Shown here: positions 58,773 to 64,000 of the stretch, piece after piece | Numbering within the stretch: position 1 is the first letter of the stretch | How the letters are laid out: every line of letters starts with the position of its first letter | Assembly: GCA_046329435.1 (NCBI GenBank) | Contig: JAXLUR010000012.1 | Location: 61,999 to 125,998, forward strand | Source: M3007 sp046329435 | Lineage (GTDB): Bacteria > Bacteroidota > Bacteroidia > Chitinophagales > Saprospiraceae | Length of the DNA: 64,000 nucleotides | Direction of reading: 5' to 3' | Made by a program: the position numbers and the translations under genes | The notes under the pieces: model-generated | What the model was told of the DNA's origin: nothing | What the model saw: only the letters and a program-made list of their open reading frames with translations | Database searches by the model: none

Positions 58773-61700
58773 TCAAATTTTCAGACAATCCTCCCGCAAT
58801 ACCCGCTCCAGCATTTCCAGCAGAAAATCCGCGTCGCGGCGACTAAAAACAATGGGCGGTTTGATTTTGATCACATTGTGGTCGGGGCCGTCGGTGCTCA
58901 TCAAAATACCGAGTTCGCGCATTCGGTTGACCAGATAACCCGCCGCTTCGCCCGCTGGTTCGGGTTGCGCCGGATTTTTTATCAACTCGATGCCCAGAAA
59001 CAAACCCGGTCCGCGCACGTCGCCCAAAACTGGATGCCGGGCAGCCAGTTCGCGCAGGCCCCTGGTCAGATAATCGCCGGTTTCCAGGGCGTTTTGCTGC
59101 AGACCTTCCTCACGCACCACCTTCAATACTTCCAGCCCGATGGCGCAGGACACCGGGTTGCCGCCGAAGGTGTTGAAATATTCCATGCCGTTGGCAAATG
59201 CGTCGGCGATGGCGCGCGTCGTCACCACCACGCCCAGCGGGTGCCCGTTGCCGATGGGCTTGCCGATGGTGACGATATCGGGCGTCACGCCGTGTTCTTC
59301 AAAAGCCCAGAAGTACAGGCCGTGGCGACCGCAGCCGGTTTGCACCTCGTCGGCGATATACACCCCGCCGGCTGCCCGCACGGCGCCAACGGCCGCTTTG
59401 AGGTAGCCGGGCGGAAGGGGTATTTGCCCCCCGCAACTGATGACCGATTCGCAAATAAATCCAGCCGGATTTCTGCCCTGCGCCTTAATGTTTTGCACAG
59501 CCTGTTCAACATAGCCTGCGTAAGCCAGGCCTGTTGCTTCGGTATGTCCCCGGTGAAGCCCCCGGAAAGCGTCGGGCAACGGCACGACCTGCACATGCTG
59601 CGGCCGGCCTTTGCCGCCGGGTCCGTCGAATTTGTAGGAACTCACGTCCACACAAGCCTGGGTATTGCCGTGATAGCCGACCTGCACGGCGATCATGTCC
59701 TGTTGCCCGGTGCAGGTTTTGGCTAGCCGCAGTGCCAGTTCGTTGGCTTCGCTGCCGCTGTTGACGAGGAAGGCTACGCTGAGTTCCGGCGGAAATGTGT
59801 CCAGCAGGGCTTCGGTAAATTGCAGGATGTTGTCGTGCAGATAACGCGTATTGGTGTTCAGCACCGCCATTTGTCGCTGGCCGGCGCGCACTACCCGAGG
59901 GTGTTCGTGACCCACATGTGCGACGTTGTTGACCGTATCGAGATAGCGGCGGCCGTGGTGATCGAACAGGTATTGTCGCCAGCCGCGCAGCATTTTCAGG
60001 GGTTTCTGGTACGAAACACTGAGGTTTTTGCCCAGGTGTTCGTGCCGGTAGTGGAGCGATTCGGCAAGCGCCGGCTCTTCTTTTGGTTCGGAAAAACGGC
60101 CTGTAAGCAACAGCCAGGGGTCGGGGCAAAGGCTTTTCCACACGGCTCGGGTGTCGGGGAATGCCACACCTGGGTAGTCGCCGCTTTTGCCCAGCATGTC
60201 GAGCATCACCTGAAAATGCAGGTGCGGCGACCAGTTGCCATTCTCCGGCATGGGGCCGATCTGGCAGAAGGCCTGCCCTGCAACGATATTTTGCCCTTTG
60301 TAAAGTCCTGACAGCGAGGTTCGGGTCAAATGCCCATATAGGGTGTAGAACTTCAAATCGCCGGTCACCTGGTGTTCAAGAATGATCGTCGGGCCGTAGT
60401 CCCGGTCGTGCGCATTATCCTGGAAACTGTGCACCCGGCCCGCCAGGGGGGCGTACACGGGGGTGCCGGGCGGCAAAAAAATGTCGAGCCCGATGTGCAC
60501 GGTGCGCCATTGCGGGCCTTCGTTGCCGCGCACTTCGTAGGCGTCGCTGGTATAAAACGGGCGGACCTCGTCGTAGCGCCCGATGCCGGGCAGTTCGCCG
60601 TGCACCGCTGCAATAAGCTGGTGCAGTGCCCCGGCGTCTTCTATATCGGCGTAATTGCCGAGGTCGGGGCTGCCCACGCTGAGGTCGAGCCACACGGCTT
60701 TGCGCAGGTCGTCCGGTACGATCGGGTGCATTCGGGCCGCATTGTTGCAGGCCCAGTCCACGAAGGCAGAATTGGCGGGGCAGGGTTCCCAGCCGCAGGC
60801 ATGGCGCAGGGTTGCATGGGCGAGGGCCGGCGGGATGTCGTCGAGTTTTTGCATCAGGTCCCAGGCTGCCTGGTCGCTGATCTGAAGGTACAGGTTGTCA
60901 GGATTTTCGGCCCGGTTGATGGCAGAGCAGACCACACTGATGAGCAAACGGGCGCCCGTCAGCGAGAGCAGGGCTTCCACCTCTTTTTCCGCGAGGGGAA
61001 AAACCCGGTGGCAGCCCTTGACGAGCAGGGCAATGGCAGCCAGGGGGTCGGGCTTGTGCATGGCGGCATAGGCAGCAGCGATGGCCAGCTCATTGATCGT
61101 GTGGGTCAAAACCGCATCGCCAAAATCGATTACCCCGGGCACATCGGGTTGCAGCGGGTCGTGGCCCACCAGTACGTTGTAGTCGTTGGCATCGTTGTAG
61201 GTCACACTTTGGCGGAGTTGCGGAAATAGCGGAACCGCCTGTTGTTCAAAACGTTGCAGAAATCGTTCGGCCAGTTTCCGTTGTTCGGGGTCGGCAATTT
61301 CAGGCAAGTGCTCCCGCGTCCAGGCCGCCTGCGAAGGGTCCCATTTGAGCCAGCGACGGGCGGCGGGGTGCTCGAATCCGGCAAGCGCCACGCCCAGCTT
61401 GCCGCAAAGGGCGCCGACATTTTCGAGTAATTCAGGGCTGTGCGGGTTGACCTCTGCGAGGCAACGTCCTTCCACCCAGCCCAGCAGCCGAAGCCAGCGG
61501 GAGGAGCCGTCGGGCGCTGCCAGCGAGATGATTTTTTCGCCTTTCAGAGATGGAACGATGCGCGGGATTTGCCAGTCCTGTCTGGCCTCGGCCAGGCGTT
61601 CGATCAGGGCGTGTTGAAATTCGAGTTGTTCGCGTTGTTCGTTCGGGTTGGCAATTTTGAGGGTGAATTTTTCGCCGGATGCAGTTTGTACCAGAAAATT

Positions 61701-61793
61701 CAGGTCGATCTCGCCAGGCAAAGCGGTCGCGCTGACGTCCAGTCCGTAATGTTCGCGAGCCAGGCCGGCGATTTTTTCAAGGCTAAAATTCAT
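58773..61793 (-). CDS. Three-domain fusion: APH-type kinase, M23-like peptidase and class III aminotransferase
   Basis: A 1006 aa protein. Residues 1-350: aminoglycoside phosphotransferase-like kinase (YNDANDYNVLVGHDPL ... GVIDFGDAVL). Residues ~390-570: an M23/LytM-like domain with HIGLDIFLPPGTPVYAP, LYGHL and HLHFQV, the metal ligands all present. Residues ~590-1006: a class III aminotransferase or phospho-lyase (VNSGSEANELALRL, IADEVQTGCGRHG; PLP-Lys in TIGKPIGNGHPLG). A similar fusion is known in some bacteria, related to ethanolamine-phosphate or hydroxylysine-phosphate lyases, where the kinase would phosphorylate the amino alcohol. The role of a peptidase-like domain in the middle is unclear. 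No signal peptide. Confidence 0.9.
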   Translation of the reverse strand: MNFSLEKIAGLAREHYGLDVSATALPGEIDLNFLVQTASGEKFTLKIANPNEQREQLEFQHALIERLAEARQDWQIPRIVPSLKGEKIISLAAPDGSSRWLRLLGWVEGRCLAEVNPHSPELLENVGALCGKLGVALAGFEHPAARRWLKWDPSQAAWTREHLPEIADPEQRKLAERFLQRFEQQAVPLFPQLRQSVTYNDANDYNVLVGHDPLQPDVPGVIDFGDAVLTHTINELAIAAAYAAMHKPDPLAAIALLVKGCHRVFPLAEKEVEALLSLTGARLLISVVCSAINRAENPDNLYLQISDQAAWDLMQKLDDIPPALAHATLRHACGWEPCPANSAFVDWACNNAARMHPIVPDDLRKAVWLDLSVGSPDLGNYADIEDAGALHQLIAAVHGELPGIGRYDEVRPFYTSDAYEVRGNEGPQWRTVHIGLDIFLPPGTPVYAPLAGRVHSFQDNAHDRDYGPTIILEHQVTGDLKFYTLYGHLTRTSLSGLYKGQNIVAGQAFCQIGPMPENGNWSPHLHFQVMLDMLGKSGDYPGVAFPDTRAVWKSLCPDPWLLLTGRFSEPKEEPALAESLHYRHEHLGKNLSVSYQKPLKMLRGWRQYLFDHHGRRYLDTVNNVAHVGHEHPRVVRAGQRQMAVLNTNTRYLHDNILQFTEALLDTFPPELSVAFLVNSGSEANELALRLAKTCTGQQDMIAVQVGYHGNTQACVDVSSYKFDGPGGKGRPQHVQVVPLPDAFRGLHRGHTEATGLAYAGYVEQAVQNIKAQGRNPAGFICESVISCGGQIPLPPGYLKAAVGAVRAAGGVYIADEVQTGCGRHGLYFWAFEEHGVTPDIVTIGKPIGNGHPLGVVVTTRAIADAFANGMEYFNTFGGNPVSCAIGLEVLKVVREEGLQQNALETGDYLTRGLRELAARHPVLGDVRGPGLFLGIELIKNPAQPEPAGEAAGYLVNRMRELGILMSTDGPDHNVIKIKPPIVFSRRDADFLLEMLERVLREDCLKI

Positions 61794-61956
61794 GTGTCAG
61801 GCAGATCGAGAAAGGTGAGCGCAAGGATTGGGCATTGTACCCGCTTTTTTTCTTAGCATTGCTGCGAAGGTAGATGCCGTGCCAGGGCGCGGCAATTTTT
61901 TCGGTAAAAATGAATCAAATTCGTGCCGCGACAAGTGCTGAACGGCTTGCCCTCTT

Positions 61957-62964
61957 ATGATGAAGTTCCGAACGATGTACTCCAAAATTGTCCGCCGTAT
62001 CCGTTGGGCTGCCAACGACGCGATTTTTACGGCGGGTTTACGACGGGTGGATGCCTTGCTGGATACGCCGGGCCAGTGCATCCTGTTGTATCACGGCATC
62101 GACCGGGCCGGGCGAAAGGATCTGAACAGGCGTTTTATCAGCTCGGCAGAACTGGACGCGCAATTGCGTTTTTTTAAAAACCACGCACAAGTCGTTTCGC
62201 TCCGCGACTTTTTTGCCGGCCGATTCGACCCCTCTGTATTTACGCTTGCCCTCAGCTTCGACGATGGCTATCGCAACAATCTCGAATATGCGCTGCCCCT
62301 GCTGGATCGATATGGGTTGCCCGCCACATTTTTTCTCACTGCCGTTCGGGAGGCCGGGTTCGACTACCTTTGGACCGATTTTCTGGACCTTTGTTCGAGG
62401 TTAAACGATCGGCCTGTACGAATCGAAAGCATTGATTATCATAAGAAAAAAAAGCGCGGCGATTACCATCACCCTGATGGCCGCAAACTGCGCGACATCG
62501 CGCGCACAGCGCCCTGGCCCTTCAAACAAGCCATGTTCAAAGCCTTTACCGCGAACGGCGCTTTCCGGGAGGCCGCCGAGCTGCGCGACTACTGGGAACA
62601 GATGAGCCAGGCGGATATCCTCCGGCTGGCCGCTTCGCCCCTGGCCGAAATTGGCGCCCACGGCTACTGGCACAACAACCTCGCCTCACTTCCATTCGAA
62701 GACGCCTGCCAGGAGTTGCACAATTGCAAACGCTTTCTTGAATCGGTTTCGGGCCGCCGGGTCTGCGCGTTGTCTTATCCGGACGGATCGTATTCCGCCC
62801 AACTGGTCGATTACGCGGCCCAACTGGGTTTCGAACGCCAGCTGGTGGTGAATTTCCGGCAACCGTCCGACGCCCGCGACGCCCGTTTGCGCGCCCGCCT
62901 GACGATAAACCCAACTATTTCTATTGAAAATCAATTGATTGCCATTCAATCGGGCAAATATTAA
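61957..62964 (+). CDS. Polysaccharide deacetylase family protein
   Basis: A 335 aa protein with a NodB-type domain: LALSFDDGYRNN (motif 1, catalytic and metal Asp), EIGAHGYWHNN (metal His residues), and YPDGSYS near the C terminus. The N-terminal basic helix region (SKIVRRIRWAANDAIF) has no clear signal peptide. It probably removes N-acetyl groups from cell-surface polysaccharide or peptidoglycan. Two adjacent ATGs (61957, 61960) are possible starts. It is divergent from the fusion gene. The gap of 153 bp that follows is AT-rich and leads to the EcoRI homologue. Confidence 0.9.
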   Translation: MMKFRTMYSKIVRRIRWAANDAIFTAGLRRVDALLDTPGQCILLYHGIDRAGRKDLNRRFISSAELDAQLRFFKNHAQVVSLRDFFAGRFDPSVFTLALSFDDGYRNNLEYALPLLDRYGLPATFFLTAVREAGFDYLWTDFLDLCSRLNDRPVRIESIDYHKKKKRGDYHHPDGRKLRDIARTAPWPFKQAMFKAFTANGAFREAAELRDYWEQMSQADILRLAASPLAEIGAHGYWHNNLASLPFEDACQELHNCKRFLESVSGRRVCALSYPDGSYSAQLVDYAAQLGFERQLVVNFRQPSDARDARLRARLTINPTISIENQLIAIQSGKY

Positions 62965-63013
62965 GGCAACTATACCCATTTACTCCTATTTGCCACGTTT
63001 TAACATTTTTCTC

Positions 63014-63021
63014 TACTTTTG
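63014..63021 (+). promoter_or_regulatory. -7 element upstream of the EcoRI-like gene
   Basis: TACTTTTG matches TAnnTTTG, with TTTG at 62989-62992 as a possible -33 (21-bp spacer). A second candidate, TAAATTTG, lies at 63088-63095 without a matching -33. Confidence 0.5.
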
Positions 63022-63117
63022 CTTGTGAGTTCGATAAGTTCGCATATTATCACGTTTCCTGTAAGATTAAAGGACGACCGTAATTGCTAAATTTGCAAGA
63101 GATATTGAAATAATAAA

Positions 63118-64000
63118 ATGGCTAAAAAGAACCAATCAACAAGGTTGACAACCCAACATAAAAAGTCCCAAGGTGTAGTAGGCATCTTCGGGGACGAAGC
63201 AAAATTACACGACTTGACTGTTGGTGAAATATCAAATCTTGTAATTACTCAACTACAAGAAGAATACCCACAATTGACGTTTCAATATAAAACGAGCATA
63301 AGAAAAGAAGAAATAAACGAAGCCTTAAAGAAAATTGACCCAGAATTAGGACAAACTCTTTTTGTCCCAAATTCAAGCATCAAGCCCGATGGTGGCATAA
63401 TTGAAGTAAAAGACGATAACGGTAAATGGAGAATTGTATTAGTTTCAGAAGCCAAACATCAAGGCAAAGACATTGAAAACATTAAGAAAGGAATACAAGT
63501 AGGGACAGCAGAAAATCAAGACTTAATGGCGGCGGGAAATGCAATTGAAAGGTCGCATAAAAATATATCAGAAATCGCTAACTATATGCTTTCTGAATCT
63601 CATTTTCCTTATGTTCTATTCCTAGAGGGTTCAAACTTTTTGACAGAAACAATTTCGATAAAACGGCCTGACGGAAGAATTGTAACACTTGAATACGACT
63701 CAGGCATGTTAAATAGATTAGATAGGTTAACCTCGGCAAATTATGGAATGCCGATTAACACTAATCTTTGTGTAAATAAATTTGTGAAGCACAAAGATAG
63801 TACAATAATGCTTCAATCTACATCTATTTACACGCAGGGAAATGGCGAAAAGTGGAACAATAAGGCAATGTTTGATATTATGATTGAAATTTCAAAAACC
63901 TCACTTAAAATATTAGGCAGTGATTTGTTCAACCAAATAACTAAGAGCATGTTGAGTTTTTTGAAATGGTATAAAAAAGGGAATCAGTTCATACCTTTTG
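63118..64000 (+). CDS. EcoRI-family type II restriction endonuclease (3' end beyond window)
   Basis: The frame from ATG 63118 is open to the window edge (294 residues). It aligns with EcoRI over its whole length without visible gaps: QHKKSQGVVGIFGDEAKLHD, NSSIKPDGGIIEVKDDNG, SEAKHQGKDI, MAAGNAIERSHKNISEIAN, SHFPYVLFLEGSNFLTE. Catalytic Asp91, Glu111 and Lys113, and base-contacting Asn141, Glu144 and Arg145, fall at identical numbers, so GAATTC recognition is predicted. EcoRI ends at 277 residues; this protein runs on at least 17 more. The gene is visibly AT-rich compared with everything to its left, pointing to transfer. The cognate methyltransferase should lie to the right. Confidence 0.97.
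   Translation, partial: MAKKNQSTRLTTQHKKSQGVVGIFGDEAKLHDLTVGEISNLVITQLQEEYPQLTFQYKTSIRKEEINEALKKIDPELGQTLFVPNSSIKPDGGIIEVKDDNGKWRIVLVSEAKHQGKDIENIKKGIQVGTAENQDLMAAGNAIERSHKNISEIANYMLSESHFPYVLFLEGSNFLTETISIKRPDGRIVTLEYDSGMLNRLDRLTSANYGMPINTNLCVNKFVKHKDSTIMLQSTSIYTQGNGEKWNNKAMFDIMIEISKTSLKILGSDLFNQITKSMLSFLKWYKKGNQFIPF

Overview
The window looks like chromosomal DNA from a GC-rich member of the Bacteroidota, most likely Saprospiria-like. Supporting this are a PorP/SprF type IX secretion protein, a secreted protein with a T9SS-type C-terminal domain, tandem OmpH/Skp genes, DUF4252 genes behind an ECF sigma factor, a DAHP synthase/chorismate mutase fusion, a cysteine-poor DksA-like protein, and TAnnTTTG (-7) promoter elements. 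The class-level placement is inference. I saw no rRNA, tRNA or CRISPR array.

Layout. 1-21.6 kb is mostly housekeeping: aromatic amino-acid synthesis, an rRNA pseudouridine synthase, proC, an isoaspartyl peptidase, a large VCBS/ASPIC surface protein, a charged heptapeptide-repeat protein, holA, a LysM/lysozyme-like protein, two ompH genes with murI, hutH, NAD(P)HX repair, a CoA-transferase, Mrp and PorP/SprF. 21.8-31.9 kb carries an OPT transporter, a hemerythrin-like protein divergent from a cysteine-rich unknown, a fused 2-oxoacid dehydrogenase E1, a DksA-like protein, and an ECF sigma / membrane protein / DUF4252 / DUF4252 operon.

32.1-47.8 kb is a complete [NiFe]-hydrogenase island. It opens with two paralogous TetR regulators separated by a small unknown protein. 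A rightward operon follows: hupS-hupL-maturation protease-104 aa unknown-99 aa unknown-TPR-hypA. It faces a leftward operon: hypB-hypF-hypC-hypD-hypE-NHL protein-nickel transporter. The subunits resemble group 2a (cyanobacterial HupSL / mycobacterial Huc) enzymes. Both operons start from promoters carrying two copies of an 18-bp palindrome, consensus TTAGRAAANNATTYCTAA, and in both cases the proximal copy ends exactly 15 nt before the -7 element. This is strong sequence evidence for one coordinated regulon, with the adjacent TetR proteins as the natural candidate regulators. The 118 aa protein between the TetR genes and the 99 aa protein in the hup operon appear to be paralogues of an undescribed family. 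The hupS gene is frameshifted by one base in a run of nine G at its start, which is either a sequencing error or a phase-variable tract.

47.8-63 kb returns to mixed functions: an ARPP-1-type lipoprotein, acyltransferase, aceE, a vapBC toxin-antitoxin pair with a frameshifted toxin, an oxidoreductase / DUF1905 / glycosidase-like cluster, a Ca/Na antiporter, a 1006 aa kinase-M23-aminotransferase fusion, and a polysaccharide deacetylase. At the right edge an AT-rich gene encodes a close EcoRI homologue with all catalytic and recognition residues at identical numbering (D91, E111, K113, N141, E144, R145). Its methyltransferase is expected just outside the window. Three intergenic hairpins built from TTCGGTG-like heptamers form a small dispersed repeat family.
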